A stretch of DNA of 64,000 nucleotides from Pseudothauera nasutitermitis (GTDB taxonomy: Bacteria; Pseudomonadota; Gammaproteobacteria; Burkholderiales; Rhodocyclaceae): assembly GCF_004801295.1 (NCBI RefSeq), contig NZ_SSOC01000005.1, forward strand, positions 124,001 to 188,000, read 5' to 3'. Below, in pieces: positions 25,876-35,617 of the stretch. A program made the translations under genes and the position numbers. How positions within the stretch are numbered: the first letter of the stretch is position 1; every line of letters begins with the position of its first letter. The notes below the pieces were generated by a model, which was given only the letters and a program-made list of their open reading frames with translations, did no database searches and had not been told where the DNA came from.

Positions 25876-26724
25876 GTGAGGAATATTTCTGCAATTGCTT
25901 CCAATGGGGTCTGCCGGCAGACCCTGGTGTCCCGAGTCAAAAGTTCGTTGGAGACCTCGTTGAAGTCCATCCATGCCCGCAACCGGTACGCCCCCGCCTC
26001 CTTGAGCACGTTCTCCCGCCCATCGCACCCACCCCCTTCCACCAGCCCTCCCGGCGCCTTCGGCGAATATTTCGCGGTGGATTGCGCCGATTACCAGATC
26101 CTCCTCGCCGACCATTCCGAGCTGCTGCGCGCGCGCGTCGCCCAGCTCATCGAAAAGCTCTACGCCACGCGCGGCCTCACCGCCAGCCATGCGGACCTGC
26201 CCGCCCGCAACGGGCAGACCACGCTGGCGGCCTGCCGGGACGGCACCGACCACGTGTTCGGCACCGTCACGCTGGGCCTCGATTCGCCCGACGGGCTGTT
26301 CGCCGACGAGCTGTACCACGAGCAGATCGACGACGTGCGCAGGACGGGCGGGCGGGTCTGCGAGGTCACCCGCCTGGCGCTCGACCCCGAATTCGGCTCC
26401 AGCCGGGTGCTGGCGGAACTCTTCCACCTGGTGTTCATCCTCGCCCGCCTGGTGCACGGCATGACCGATCTGTTCGCCGAGGTGCACCCGCGCCACAGCA
26501 GCTACTACCAGCGCATGCTGGGCTATCGCGTGGCCGGGCCGGAACGCGTCTGCCCGCGCGTGGGCGCACCGGCGGTGCTGCTGCAGATCAGCCTGCGCGA
26601 AGTCGAGCAGCGCATCCGCCTGCGCGACGAGGAACGCTCGCTGTACCGCCAGTTCTTCCCGCTGGAAACGCAGTGGCGCCTGTTCGAGCAACTGCGCGAG
26701 TACCCCTGCGGCCTGCCCAGTTGA
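25876..26724 (+). CDS. PEP-CTERM/exosortase system-associated acyltransferase (TIGR03694/FeeM-like, autoinducer-synthase fold)
   Basis: From FGEYFAVDCADYQILLAD onward the protein resembles the exosortase-associated acyltransferases related to N-acyl amino acid synthases and LuxI. Supporting segments are VCEVTRLALDPEFGSSRVLA and IFAEVHPRH-like DLFAEVHPRHSSYYQRMLGY. It may join an acyl chain to an amino acid or similar head group; the product is unknown. The start is uncertain: GTG 25876 opens the frame (282 residues), but GTG 25927 or TTG 25948 would give a length closer to the family and would leave the perfect palindrome at 25907-25924 in front of the gene. It diverges from the export lipoprotein gene. 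Confidence 0.8.
   Translation: MRNISAIASNGVCRQTLVSRVKSSLETSLKSIHARNRYAPASLSTFSRPSHPPPSTSPPGAFGEYFAVDCADYQILLADHSELLRARVAQLIEKLYATRGLTASHADLPARNGQTTLAACRDGTDHVFGTVTLGLDSPDGLFADELYHEQIDDVRRTGGRVCEVTRLALDPEFGSSRVLAELFHLVFILARLVHGMTDLFAEVHPRHSSYYQRMLGYRVAGPERVCPRVGAPAVLLQISLREVEQRIRLRDEERSLYRQFFPLETQWRLFEQLREYPCGLPS
25907..25924. promoter_or_regulatory. 18-bp perfect palindrome between divergent genes
   Basis: GGGTCTGCCGGCAGACCC is a perfect dyad with no spacer. It lies in the first codons of the longest acyltransferase frame, or in the leader if translation starts at 25927 or 25948, about 160 bases from the start of the export-lipoprotein gene. Palindromes of this size are usual operator sites. 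Which regulator binds, and which of the two genes it serves, is unknown. Confidence 0.5.
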
Positions 26725-26740
26725 GCGTCCCGCGCGGGGC

Positions 26741-28036
26741 TCAGAACCAGCGGCGCAATTCGACGTAAACACGGTCGCGCTGGCCGTAGCGCCCGAAGAT
26801 GCCGTCCGTGCGGCCGCCGAACACGTCGGCGCCGAACTGCGCGCGCCAGTCCGCGTCGATGCGCCAGACCAGCTTGGGGCGCAGCATGTAGTCGCTGCGC
26901 TCCAGGCTGCTGACATAGAGCACCTCGAACTCCAGATCGTCGCGCAGCTTGCGGTTGACCAGGAAGGTCATGCCGCGCTCGTGGCGCTCGTTGGGCATCC
27001 AGCGGTCGTGATCGTCGAACACGCGGGCGTAGTACTGCACGTTGAAGCGCCACACGTCCTGCACCGGCACGTCCAGGCCGAGCACGTAATCCACCGTGTC
27101 CGAGCGCTTCAGGCCGAAGCGCGCCGCCGGATCGCCGGTGAGGAAGCCACGCCCGTGGGTATGCACGGCCTCGCCCTTGAGCACCGCCACGCCGAGATCC
27201 TTGGAGAAGGTCAGGCCGGTCTGGCGGATGCGGTCATGGCGCGTTTCCAGCCGGGCACCGAGGCGGTACAGCGTGGGCGAGATGTCGCGGCTCTGGTAAT
27301 GGAAGGCGGACAGGTCCCAGCCGTCGATCAGGCGCGACACACGCGCCCCCCAGTTGGTGTTGGACAGTTCCGCCGAGGGCTTGCGCTCCTTCACCCGCGT
27401 GCCAGCCGGCAGCGCAAAGGGGTAGAAATCCGCACCCGGCTTGCCGATCTCGTCGTAGGACGGGGCGGGAATCCACAGCAGTTCGAAATGCGTCTCGCCG
27501 GCGAAGTATTCCGCACGCGCGGCCCACTGCGGCGTGCGCAGGGCCTCGAACTCGGGCAGGTAGAACTCGCGCAGGTCGCGCGCCGAGACCACGTCGGCGA
27601 AGAACAGCCCGACCATCTCGCCCCACACCACGTGCTGGCGGCCCAGGCGGAATTCCCACTCGCCCGCGCCGAAATCCACGTAGGCCTCGCGGATCATCCA
27701 ATCCGCGCGCTGGTTGCGCCGCACCGCGCCCGGGTAGTAATGGTTTTCCAGATCGAAGGCGCCATCCACGTCGGCGCGCGCCGACAGCTTGTAGCGCATG
27801 CGCTCGCCCAGTTGCCCGCTGCTGCCCAGTTCCACCCGCGCGCGCAGCTTGGACCAGTGCCCGTCGCGCGGCCAGGTGTAGGCCCCGCCGAACTCCGCAT
27901 AGCCGGAAATGCGCGAGCGCTCCGGCGCCGCGTCGCCGCCCAGGTTGAACAGATCATCCGCGGCATCGGCGGCCAGCGCCGGGGCACCGCAGGCAGCGGC
28001 GAACAGCATGGGCAGCAATCGCTGGATGGGTGGCAT
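26741..28036 (-). CDS. DUF1302-type outer-membrane protein
   Basis: The 431-residue precursor has a signal peptide (MPPIQRLLPMLFAAACGAPA, cleavage near ALAADA) and a barrel-like pattern ending in a C-terminal Trp-Phe (VELRRWF). The segment FRLGRQHVVWGEMVGLFFAD followed by VSARDLREF and ALRTPQWAARAEYF matches the DUF1302 family, though many members are longer (about 600 residues). Such proteins often accompany export systems for lipids or hydrophobic compounds. GGAGG lies eight bases before ATG 28036. It is fourteen bases downstream of the ABC ATPase gene, so the two are co-transcribed. Substrate unknown. Confidence 0.82.
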   Translation of the reverse strand: MPPIQRLLPMLFAAACGAPALAADAADDLFNLGGDAAPERSRISGYAEFGGAYTWPRDGHWSKLRARVELGSSGQLGERMRYKLSARADVDGAFDLENHYYPGAVRRNQRADWMIREAYVDFGAGEWEFRLGRQHVVWGEMVGLFFADVVSARDLREFYLPEFEALRTPQWAARAEYFAGETHFELLWIPAPSYDEIGKPGADFYPFALPAGTRVKERKPSAELSNTNWGARVSRLIDGWDLSAFHYQSRDISPTLYRLGARLETRHDRIRQTGLTFSKDLGVAVLKGEAVHTHGRGFLTGDPAARFGLKRSDTVDYVLGLDVPVQDVWRFNVQYYARVFDDHDRWMPNERHERGMTFLVNRKLRDDLEFEVLYVSSLERSDYMLRPKLVWRIDADWRAQFGADVFGGRTDGIFGRYGQRDRVYVELRRWF

Positions 28037-28050
28037 GGCATGCGCCTCCG

Positions 28051-28797
28051 TCAGATTTCCGGGTCTTCGCCGGCTTCGCGGCGATCCTGCACGAACACCC
28101 AGCTCTTGCCCGCACGCATGCCGAGCGCGGAAATCTGCCCGTCCTCGATGCGCACCAGGCGGTCGGCCATGTTCATCACGCGGCGGTCGTGGGTGGAAAA
28201 GATGAAGGTGGTGCCGGACTTGCGGTTGATGTCCTTCATCAGCCGCAGGATGTCCTCGCCGGTCCTGCGGTCGAGGTTGGCGGTGGGCTCGTCGGCCAGC
28301 ACCAGCTTGGAGTGGGTGGCCAGCGCGCGCGCGATGGCCACGCGCTGGCGCTGCCCGCCGGACAGCTGGTTGGGCCGGTGCGCGGCATACTTGCTCAGCC
28401 CCACCATGCCCAGGTAGTGGCGCACGCGCTCGCGGCGCTCGGCGCGCGACAGTTCGCGCAGCTGCAGCAGCGGGTATTCGACGTTTTCCTCGGCGGACAG
28501 CACCGGCAGCAGGTTGAAGGACTGGAAGATGAAGCCGATGGTGCGCGCGCGCAGGTCGGCGAGCTGGTCCGGGGTCTGCCCGGAGACCTCGCGCCCGGCT
28601 ATGCTCACCCGCCCGGAGGACGGCGTGTCGATGCAGCCGATGATGTTCAGCAGGGTGGATTTTCCGCTGCCCGACGGCCCGGCGATGGCCAGGAACACGC
28701 CCGGCTCGATCGACAGATTGATGCCGGTGAGCGCATGAACCTCCTGTTCGCCAAGCAGATAACGCTTGCCGACATTTTCCACCTGTACGATCGCCAT
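28051..28797 (-). CDS. ABC transporter ATP-binding protein (MacB/LolD type)
   Basis: Starting at ATG 28797 the 248-residue protein begins MAIVQVENVGKRYLLGEQEV and has Walker A AGPSGSGKSTLLNIIGC, the signature PNQLSGGQRQRVAIARALA, Walker B LVLADEPTANLD and the switch His in FIFSTHDRRVM. The short loop FIFQSFNLLPVLSAEENVEY is typical of the MacB/LolD subfamily, which pairs with FtsX-like permeases to move lipoproteins or drugs outward. A longer open frame upstream has no start signal and overlaps the divergent gene. No permease gene is found next to it or anywhere in the window. Confidence 0.92.
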   Translation of the reverse strand: MAIVQVENVGKRYLLGEQEVHALTGINLSIEPGVFLAIAGPSGSGKSTLLNIIGCIDTPSSGRVSIAGREVSGQTPDQLADLRARTIGFIFQSFNLLPVLSAEENVEYPLLQLRELSRAERRERVRHYLGMVGLSKYAAHRPNQLSGGQRQRVAIARALATHSKLVLADEPTANLDRRTGEDILRLMKDINRKSGTTFIFSTHDRRVMNMADRLVRIEDGQISALGMRAGKSWVFVQDRREAGEDPEI

Positions 28798-28843
28798 CCC
28801 ACGGTCCACACTGGTGAAGAGACTGACATCAGGATAGCAATCC

Positions 28844-29614
28844 ATGACGCCTCCCTCTTCTTCCCGCCGCCGTTTTCTGTCGCTCGCCGTGCTGGGTTTC
28901 ACTGCCCCCGCGCTGTTGCGCGCCGCCGGCGCTGCCGAGGGCGACCTGGCGCGCGAACTGGTGGCGCGCGCGGACGAGATTCGCTTCCCGCGCGAGAGCT
29001 TCCAGACCGACATCACCGTGCGCAACTTCAGCGACGGCCAGCCCGGCGACCAGCGCGTGTACCGCGTGCTGTCGCGCGGCAACGAGAACACCATCGTACT
29101 GACCATGGAGCCGGCCTCGGAGCGCGGCCAGGCGCTGCTGATGCGCGGGCGCGACCTGTGGATCTTCATGCCCAGCGTGTCGCAGCCGGTGCGCCTGTCG
29201 CTCGCCCAGCGCCTCACCGGGCAGGTGGCCAACGGCGACCTGGCGCGCGCCAACTTCGCCGGCGACTACAACCCGGTGCTCAGCGGCACGGAAGAGATCG
29301 ACGGCCAGCCCTGCCACGTGCTGGAACTCACCGCCACCGAGCGCTCGGTGACCTATGCGCGGGTGCGCTACTGGGTGCGCCAGGACGACGCCCGGCCGGT
29401 GAAGGCGGAGTTCTACGCGCTCTCCGGCCGTCTGCTGAAGACCTGTGCCTATCTGGACTTCCAGGAGATGGCCGGGCGTGTGCGCCCCACCCGGCTGGTG
29501 ATGACCGACGCACTGAAGGCCGGCGAAAGCTCCGAACTCACCTACGCGGACATGAACCTGCGCGACCTGCCGGAACGCATGTTCACCCGGGAGTACCTGC
29601 GCCGGCTGAACTGA
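28844..29614 (+). CDS. LolA-like outer-membrane lipoprotein-sorting family protein (PF17131-type), Tat signal
   Basis: The 256-residue precursor begins with a twin-arginine motif SRRRFLS followed by a hydrophobic stretch, so export through the Tat system is likely. The mature part contains TDITVRNFSDGQPGDQ, MRGRDLWIFMPSVSQPVRLS and NGDLARANFAGDYN, which resemble the LolA-like family. These periplasmic proteins bind lipid chains in a half-barrel and often sit with MacB-type ABC systems and DUF1302/DUF1329 barrels. It diverges from the ABC ATPase gene across 46 bases and is convergent with tetR, fitting one export system split over two transcripts. Confidence 0.84.
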   Translation: MTPPSSSRRRFLSLAVLGFTAPALLRAAGAAEGDLARELVARADEIRFPRESFQTDITVRNFSDGQPGDQRVYRVLSRGNENTIVLTMEPASERGQALLMRGRDLWIFMPSVSQPVRLSLAQRLTGQVANGDLARANFAGDYNPVLSGTEEIDGQPCHVLELTATERSVTYARVRYWVRQDDARPVKAEFYALSGRLLKTCAYLDFQEMAGRVRPTRLVMTDALKAGESSELTYADMNLRDLPERMFTREYLRRLN

Positions 29615-29634
29615 GCCCGGCGCCGCCGCCCCCG

Positions 29635-30243
29635 TCAGTCCGGCCTGCCGGCATGGCCGGCAAGCGCGCTCAGCACATTCGCCAGGCGCAGGACACAGTC
29701 ATCCACCTGCGCGCCCACCACAAGGCCGCGCACCCTGAGGCCGTCCCAGAGGGCGAGCGCCAATTCGGCGGCGGCCGGCCCGCCTCGTTCCGCGGCATCC
29801 GGCAGGCATGGCGGATTCAGCAGCGTCCGTAGACGACGCAGGCAGGCAGCGTCGGCGTCCGCGAGCAGACGGGCGGCCAGCGGATTGCGGACGGCTTCGA
29901 CGAAAATCTCCGCACGCAGCCTGGGGCCCAGCGGCAGCGTAGTGTCGCCGGCCGAGGCCGTCCGCGCGGGGGACAGCATCGCGGAGGCCAGTTCCGCGGG
30001 CCGCCGCAGGGCGGCAAGGATCCGCAGGCGGGCCTCCAGGTCGATGCGTATGATGTCCGCGACGATGGCGTCCTTGCCGTCGAAGTAGTGATACACATGG
30101 CCGATGCTCATCCCCGCCGCCGCGGCGATGGCGGCCATGCTGGCGCCGTGGAAGCCATCGCGCTCGAAACAGCCGCGGGCCGCCGCCAGAATCTGCGCGC
30201 GGCGAGCCTGCCGGCGCCGGGTCGCGGCGTCCGCACGGCTCAT
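29635..30243 (-). CDS. TetR family transcriptional regulator
   Basis: From ATG 30243 the product is 202 residues. The helix-turn-helix domain spans about residues 10-60: RRAQILAAARGCFERDGFHG then MAAIAAAAGMSIGHVYHYFD, and KDAIVADII follows. The C-terminal ligand domain is Ala/Leu-rich and not diagnostic. The gene starts ten bases after the IclR stop, so the two regulators form one transcript divergent from the RND pump. That order matches ttgVW and srpSR, in which the TetR protein has no or an anti-repressor role; this analogy is inference. Confidence 0.9.
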   Translation of the reverse strand: MSRADAATRRRQARRAQILAAARGCFERDGFHGASMAAIAAAAGMSIGHVYHYFDGKDAIVADIIRIDLEARLRILAALRRPAELASAMLSPARTASAGDTTLPLGPRLRAEIFVEAVRNPLAARLLADADAACLRRLRTLLNPPCLPDAAERGGPAAAELALALWDGLRVRGLVVGAQVDDCVLRLANVLSALAGHAGRPD

Positions 30244-30253
30244 GGCGTGCTCC

Positions 30254-31051
30254 TCAGGCTTGCACGGTGCCCAGCAGACGTTCCAGCAGGGCGCGGGTCG
30301 CGGCCAACTCCTGCCTGAAGGTATCGACGCCGGCACGCATGCGCGCGGTGGGCGCCAGCACGCTCACCGCATAGGCGCCCCGGTAGGTGCCGATCGACAC
30401 CGCCACGGCGCAGACACCCTCGGCGAGTTCCTCGTAGTCGTAGGCAAAACCGCTGCGGCGGATTTCCTCCAGCTCGGCCAGCAGTTCCGGCAGCCTCTTG
30501 CCCCGGCCGCTGTGCCGCGGCGGGTCGTCGCCCAGCCATTCCACGATCTTCTGCGGGTCCATGCGCGCGAGCAATGCCTTGCCGTCCGCGGCCAGCTGCA
30601 TCGGCGCGGTCAGGCCGACCTGCGGCACGATGCGCAGAATCTGTTCGCCGACGGAAACCTCGACGATCTGCACCTGCCGGCCGCTGAGCCGCGACAGGCA
30701 GACGGTTTCCTGCAACGCCAGCGACAACTGCTCCAGGTGGGGGCGGGCGACCGGCACGATGTCTGCCTCGGTCTGGTAGAGCAACTGCCCCAGTGCCGGG
30801 CCAAGCCGGAAGCCGCCGGCCGCGCCGGCGGGTTCGACGAGATTCTCCGCCACCAGCGCGGTGATGATGCGCTGCACCGTCGAACGTGGCAGGCCGACCT
30901 CGGCGGCGATCTCCGCCAGGCTGAGGCCGTGCGGGCGCGCGCTCAGGGCGCGCATGATCCGGCTGGTGCGGGCAATCACCTGGATGCCGCCCTGCTGCCG
31001 GTCGTCGGCGTCGTCGGCCGGTTCGGCCGCGGCGCGTTTGTGTTCGTTCAT
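30254..31051 (-). CDS. IclR family transcriptional regulator (TtgV/SrpS-like position)
   Basis: The 265-residue protein has an N-terminal winged helix (VIARTSRIMRALSARPHGLS then LAEIAAEVGLPRSTVQRIIT) and the C-terminal IclR effector domain from about residue 90 (LEQLSLALQETVCLSRLSG, DGKALLARM, VCAVAVSIGTYRGAYAVSV). It lies 263 bases upstream of, and divergent from, the RND efflux operon. The same layout is known for the IclR repressors TtgV and SrpS, which release the solvent pump promoter when bound to aromatic compounds. A dyad on the pump promoter (31168-31180) is its likely operator. Ligand unknown. Confidence 0.9.
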   Translation of the reverse strand: MNEHKRAAAEPADDADDRQQGGIQVIARTSRIMRALSARPHGLSLAEIAAEVGLPRSTVQRIITALVAENLVEPAGAAGGFRLGPALGQLLYQTEADIVPVARPHLEQLSLALQETVCLSRLSGRQVQIVEVSVGEQILRIVPQVGLTAPMQLAADGKALLARMDPQKIVEWLGDDPPRHSGRGKRLPELLAELEEIRRSGFAYDYEELAEGVCAVAVSIGTYRGAYAVSVLAPTARMRAGVDTFRQELAATRALLERLLGTVQA

Positions 31052-31155
31052 GGTACTGATCGGTCCGTGTCATGGCTTTTCACAGGCAGGCACTTTAACC
31101 CGTCCGCGACCGGCGAATCATCCATGGGCGTCGGCGCGGGGAGGGGGGCAGGGGG

Positions 31156-31185
31156 TTTACAAATTTCGGTACACTGTACCATGAT
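31156..31185 (+). promoter_or_regulatory. Candidate RND pump promoter (-35 TTTACA, -10 CATGAT)
   Basis: TTTACA (31156-31161, one mismatch to TTGACA) and CATGAT (31180-31185) are separated by 18 bases. The spacer contains the palindrome described next, so a bound repressor would exclude RNA polymerase. The transcript would have a leader of about 125 bases before the first pump gene at 31315. No other stretch in 31052-31314 looks like a stronger promoter. Confidence 0.5.
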
Positions 31186-31193
31186 GCGGTACA
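31168..31193. promoter_or_regulatory. Operator candidate: palindrome GGTACACTGTACC plus downstream half-site
   Basis: GGTACA-C-TGTACC (31168-31180) is a perfect dyad with a one-base centre. A third GGTACA half-site lies at 31188-31193, exactly 20 bases, about two helical turns, from the first. The site overlaps the promoter spacer between the IclR gene and the pump operon. It suits cooperative binding by an IclR-type dimer or tetramer, or by the TetR protein. Confidence 0.6.
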
Positions 31194-31314
31194 GAGATTC
31201 ACGTACGGCATCGCGCAGGAAACCTCCCCCAGCGGGCATCCCCTCCCCCACGGACGGCGCAAGCGCTTTGCGCCCGCTTCCGCGGGCGGCGGGCATTCAG
31301 GAGAACACGGCCAA

Positions 31315-32454
31315 ATGAAGCTTCCCCAATCCCTATCCCGGCGGATCGTGCCGCTCGCGCTTGCGGCGGCGCTGGCCGCCTGCGGCCAGCCACAGCAATC
31401 GGCGCCGCCGCCCGGTCCGGTCCAGGTCGGCGTCTATACCGTGGCGGCGCAGGAGGTCTCGCTGACCACCGAGCTGCCCGGACGCACCGCCGCCTACCGC
31501 ATCGCGGAGGTCCGCCCGCAGGTGAGCGGCATCCTGCAGAAACGGCTGTTCGCGGAAGGCAGTACGGTCAAGGAAGGGCAGCAGCTCTACCAGATCGACC
31601 CGGCGACCTACGCCGCCAGGCTGCAGCGGGCGGAAGCCAACCTGCATGCCACGGAAAGCCTGGCGCGGCGCTACGAGGGGCTGCGCGCGACCAACGCGAT
31701 CAGCCAGCAGCAGTACGACGACGCCCTGGCCGCCTGGCGCCAGGCCCAGGCCGACGTGGACGTGGCCCGCATCGACATGGTCTACACCAAGGTGCTCGCG
31801 CCGATTTCGGGGCGCATCGGCCGTTCGCTGGTCACCGAGGGCGCGCTGGTCACCAGCGGGCAGGCCGGCGCGCTCGCCACGGTGCAGCAGATCGATCCGA
31901 TCCACGTCGACCTGACGCAGTCCACCGGCGAGATCCTGCGCATGCAGCGCGCCCTGGCCGATGGCGTGCTGGAACGCGCGGGCGAGGATGCGGCGAAGGT
32001 CCGGCTCAAGCTGGAGGACGGCAGCCTCTATGCGCTGCCCGGCACACTGAAGTTCTCCGAGATCAGCGTCGACCCGGGCACCGGCTCGGTGGTGCTGCGC
32101 GCCGTCTTCCCCAACCCGGACGGCAAGCTGCTGCCGGGCATGTTCGTGCATGCGACGCTGCAGACCGGCGTGCGCCAGGAGGCGATCCTGGTGCCCCAGC
32201 AGGCGGTGACGCGCGATACGCGCGGGCAGGCGATGGTCTGGGTGGTCGGGGACGACGGCGTCGCCAATCCGCGCGAGATCGAAACCGCGCGCACCGTCGG
32301 CAACACCTGGCTGGTGGACAAGGGCCTGCAGGCCGGCGAGCGGGTGGTCACCGAAGGCATGCAGCGCCTGCGCCCCGGCCTGCAGGTGCAGGCCGAGCCG
32401 GCGGGCAACGTGAGCATCGTGACGCAGTTCGCCGCGTCCGGCCGCGCAGGCTGA
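31315..32454 (+). CDS. RND efflux periplasmic adaptor (membrane fusion lipoprotein)
   Basis: The 379-residue precursor has a lipoprotein signal ending LAAC (Cys23 lipidated). It contains the lipoyl-type domain ([20 protein letters not shown]), a helical hairpin ([20 protein letters not shown]) and beta-barrel segments ([20 protein letters not shown]). It links the inner-membrane pump to the outer-membrane channel, as AcrA, MexA or TtgG do. It is the first gene of the operon and is followed by the pump gene after ten bases. The mature part ends in a membrane-proximal region with no odd features. Confidence 0.93.
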   Translation: MKLPQSLSRRIVPLALAAALAACGQPQQSAPPPGPVQVGVYTVAAQEVSLTTELPGRTAAYRIAEVRPQVSGILQKRLFAEGSTVKEGQQLYQIDPATYAARLQRAEANLHATESLARRYEGLRATNAISQQQYDDALAAWRQAQADVDVARIDMVYTKVLAPISGRIGRSLVTEGALVTSGQAGALATVQQIDPIHVDLTQSTGEILRMQRALADGVLERAGEDAAKVRLKLEDGSLYALPGTLKFSEISVDPGTGSVVLRAVFPNPDGKLLPGMFVHATLQTGVRQEAILVPQQAVTRDTRGQAMVWVVGDDGVANPREIETARTVGNTWLVDKGLQAGERVVTEGMQRLRPGLQVQAEPAGNVSIVTQFAASGRAG

Positions 32455-32464
32455 GGAGACCGCC

Positions 32465-35400
32465 ATGTCGAGATTCTTCATCGACCGCCCGATCTTCGCC
32501 TGGGTGGTCGCCATCGTCATCATGCTGGCCGGCACGCTGGCCATCCTCGCCCTGCCGGTGAACCAGTATCCCAACGTGGCGCCGCCGGCGGTGTCGGTCA
32601 GCGTGACCTACCCCGGCGCCTCGGCGCAGACCGTGCAGGACACCGTGGTGCAGGTCATCGAACAGCAGCTCAACGGCCTGGACGGCCTGCGCTACATCTC
32701 GTCGGCGAGCAACGCCGACGGCAGCATGGAGATCATCGTCACCTTCGAGCAGGGCACCGATCCGGACATCGCCCAGGTGCAGGTGCAGAACAAGCTGCAG
32801 CTGGCCACCCCGATGCTGCCGCAGGAAGTCCAGCAGCAGGGCATCCGGGTGGCCAAGTACCAGCAGAACTTCATGCTGGTGGTCGGCCTGGTGTCGGAAG
32901 ACGGCTCGCTGAGCAACTTCGACCTGTCCGACTACATCGTCTCCAACCTCCAGGACCCGGTGTCGCGCACCAAGGGGGTCGGCGACTTCATGGTGTTCGG
33001 CTCCGCCTACGCCATGCGCATCTGGCTGGACCCCGCCAAGCTCAACAGCTACCAGCTCACCCCGCCGGACGTGCTCGCCGCCATCCGCGCGCAGAACGTG
33101 CAGGTGTCGGCCGGCCAGCTCGGCGGCCTGCCCACCCGCGACAAGGTGCAGTTGAACGCCACGGTGCTCGGCAAGACGCGCATGAAGAGCGCCGCCGAGT
33201 TCGAGAACATCCTGCTGAAGGTGGACGCCAGCGGCGCACAGGTGCGCCTCAAGGACGTCGCCGAGGTCGGCCTGGGCGCGCAGAACTTCTCGATTGCCGG
33301 CAACTACAACGGCCACCCCTCGTCGGGGATCGCGCTGCGCCTGGCGACCGGCGCCAACGTGCTGGACACCATCGAGAACGTGCGCGAGACGCTCGCCGGG
33401 CTCGAACCGTATTTTCCGGCCGGGGTGAAGGTGGTCTATCCCTACGACACCTCGCCGGTGGTCACCGCCTCGATCCAGTCGGTGGTGGTGACCCTGTTCG
33501 AGGCCATCGTGCTGGTATTCCTGGTGATGTACCTGTTCCTGCAGAACTTCCGCGCCACGCTGGTGCCCACGCTGGCCGTACCGGTGGTGCTGCTGGGCAC
33601 CTTCGGGGTGCTGTTCGCGGCCGGCTTCACCATCAACATCCTCACCATGTTCGCCATGGTGCTGGCCATCGGCCTGCTGGTGGATGACGCCATCGTGGTG
33701 GTCGAGAACGTCGAGCGCATCATGCACGAGGAGGGCCTGCCGGCGAAGGAGGCGACCAAGAAGTCGATGGGCCAGATCACCGGTGCGCTGGTCGGCATCG
33801 GCCTGGTGATCTCGGCGGTGTTCGTGCCGATGGCCTTCCTGGGCGGCTCCACCGGCGTGATCTACCGCCAGTTCTCAATCACCATCGCCGCGGCGATGAC
33901 GCTGTCGGTGCTGGTGGCGATCGTGTTCACGCCAGCCCTGTGCGCCACCATCCTGCGCCAGAAGGACGTCGAGGCCGGCGAGCAGAACCGCTTCTTCCGC
34001 TGGTTCAACCATGTCTTCAACGCCAGCGCGGACGGTTACGAGCGCGGCGTCTCCGGCATTCTGGGGCGCAAGAAACGCTTCCTGGTGCTCTACGGCATCA
34101 TGGTGGTGGTGCTCGGCGTCCTGTTCATGCGCCTGCCCACCGCCTTCCTGCCCGAGGAGGACCAGGGCATGATGCTCGTCCAGGTCCAGATGCCGCCCAA
34201 CACGAGCGCGGAGCGCACCGAGGCGGTGCTCGCGGAAGTGCGCGACTATCTGCTGCAGGACGAGGCCGCCGCCGTGGAATCGGTGATGACGGTGCGGGGC
34301 TTCAACTTTGCCGGACGCGGGCAGAATTCGGGCATCGCCTTCGTCTCGCTGAAGCCTTTCGACGCGCGCAACGCCCCGGCGCTGCGCGTCCAGGCGCTGG
34401 CCGGACGGGCGTTCGCCCGCTTCAGCGCGATCAAGGACGGCACGGTGATCCCCATCGTGCCGCCTTCGATCATGGAACTGGGCAACGCCACCGGCTTCGA
34501 CCTCTACCTGCAGGACAACGGCGGCGTCGGCCATGAAACGCTGATGGCCGCGCGCAACCAGCTGCTCGGCATGGCGGCGCAGGAGCCCGGCCTGCAACTG
34601 GTGCGCCCCAACGGCCTGTCGGACGAGCCGCAGTACCAGATCGTCATCGACGACGAGAAGGCGCGCGCGCACCAGGTCAGCATCGCCGACATCAACGACA
34701 CCCTGTCGGTGGCCTGGGGCTCGGCCTATGTGAACGACTTCATCGACCGTGGCCGCGTCAAGCGGGTGTACGTCCAGGGCCAGACCGACGCGCGGCTGGC
34801 GCCGGAGGATTTCGACCAGTGGTACGTGCGCAACGCCGAGGGCAGGATGGTGCCGTTCTCGGCCTTCGCCAGCGGCCACTGGACCTTCGGCTCGCCCAAG
34901 CTGGAGCGCTACAACGGCGTGTCGGCGGTGCAGATCCTCGGCCAGGCCGCGCCGGGCTACAGCAGCGGGGAGGCGATGGCGACCATGGAACGCCTGGCCC
35001 GGCAACTGCCGCCGGGGGTCGGCCTGGCCTTCTCCGGCCTGTCCTATGAAGAGCGCCTGGCCGGGGAGCAGAGCACGTTCACGCTGGTGTTCTCGCTGGT
35101 GGTGGTGTTCCTCTGCCTGGCCGCGCTGTACGAAAGCTGGTCGATCCCGTTCTCGGTGATCCTGGTGGTGCCGGTCGGCATCCTCGGCGCGGTGATGGCC
35201 ACGCTGGGGCGCGGGCTGTCCAACGACGTGTTCTTCCAGATCGGCATGATCACCACCATGGGCCTGGCGGCCAAGAACGCCATCCTGATCGTCGAGTTCG
35301 CCCGCGAACTGCACGAAAAGGAAGGGCTCTCGCTGTTCGACGCGGCGGTGCAGGCGGCGCGCATGCGGCTGCGGCCCATCATCATGACCTCGCTGGCCTT

Positions 35401-35617
35401 CGTCATGGGCGTGCTGCCGCTGGCCATCGCCAGCGGCGCCAGCAGCGGCAGCCAGCATGCCATCGGCACCAGCGTGGTCGGCGGCACGCTGGCCGGCACC
35501 TTCCTGGCGATCTTCTTCGTGCCGCTGTTCTTCTTCGTCGTCGCCAGCCTGTTCAAGAAGGACGCGGCGCCGGCCACGGCGCCGGACGCGCCTGCGGCGC
35601 TGGAGGTGAAGCCATGA
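32465..35617 (+). CDS. RND multidrug efflux permease, HAE1 family (AcrB/TtgH/SrpB type)
   Basis: The 1050-residue protein has the usual length and opens [20 protein letters not shown]. The proton-relay Asp pair is intact in [20 protein letters not shown], and the matching Lys is in [15 protein letters not shown]. Two large periplasmic loops (about residues 40-330 and 560-870) and twelve membrane helices fit the HAE1 family. It extrudes drugs or solvents using the proton gradient, working as a trimer with the adaptor and channel encoded on either side. The paired IclR/TetR regulators upstream suggest a solvent pump such as TtgGHI or SrpABC; substrate range is inference. Confidence 0.95.
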   Translation: MSRFFIDRPIFAWVVAIVIMLAGTLAILALPVNQYPNVAPPAVSVSVTYPGASAQTVQDTVVQVIEQQLNGLDGLRYISSASNADGSMEIIVTFEQGTDPDIAQVQVQNKLQLATPMLPQEVQQQGIRVAKYQQNFMLVVGLVSEDGSLSNFDLSDYIVSNLQDPVSRTKGVGDFMVFGSAYAMRIWLDPAKLNSYQLTPPDVLAAIRAQNVQVSAGQLGGLPTRDKVQLNATVLGKTRMKSAAEFENILLKVDASGAQVRLKDVAEVGLGAQNFSIAGNYNGHPSSGIALRLATGANVLDTIENVRETLAGLEPYFPAGVKVVYPYDTSPVVTASIQSVVVTLFEAIVLVFLVMYLFLQNFRATLVPTLAVPVVLLGTFGVLFAAGFTINILTMFAMVLAIGLLVDDAIVVVENVERIMHEEGLPAKEATKKSMGQITGALVGIGLVISAVFVPMAFLGGSTGVIYRQFSITIAAAMTLSVLVAIVFTPALCATILRQKDVEAGEQNRFFRWFNHVFNASADGYERGVSGILGRKKRFLVLYGIMVVVLGVLFMRLPTAFLPEEDQGMMLVQVQMPPNTSAERTEAVLAEVRDYLLQDEAAAVESVMTVRGFNFAGRGQNSGIAFVSLKPFDARNAPALRVQALAGRAFARFSAIKDGTVIPIVPPSIMELGNATGFDLYLQDNGGVGHETLMAARNQLLGMAAQEPGLQLVRPNGLSDEPQYQIVIDDEKARAHQVSIADINDTLSVAWGSAYVNDFIDRGRVKRVYVQGQTDARLAPEDFDQWYVRNAEGRMVPFSAFASGHWTFGSPKLERYNGVSAVQILGQAAPGYSSGEAMATMERLARQLPPGVGLAFSGLSYEERLAGEQSTFTLVFSLVVVFLCLAALYESWSIPFSVILVVPVGILGAVMATLGRGLSNDVFFQIGMITTMGLAAKNAILIVEFARELHEKEGLSLFDAAVQAARMRLRPIIMTSLAFVMGVLPLAIASGASSGSQHAIGTSVVGGTLAGTFLAIFFVPLFFFVVASLFKKDAAPATAPDAPAALEVKP

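Noticed and set aside
28797-29253. Upstream extension of the ABC ATPase frame
   Set aside because: It overlaps the divergent LolA-like gene and lacks a ribosome-binding site; ATG 28797 begins the conserved MAIVQVENVGKRY.
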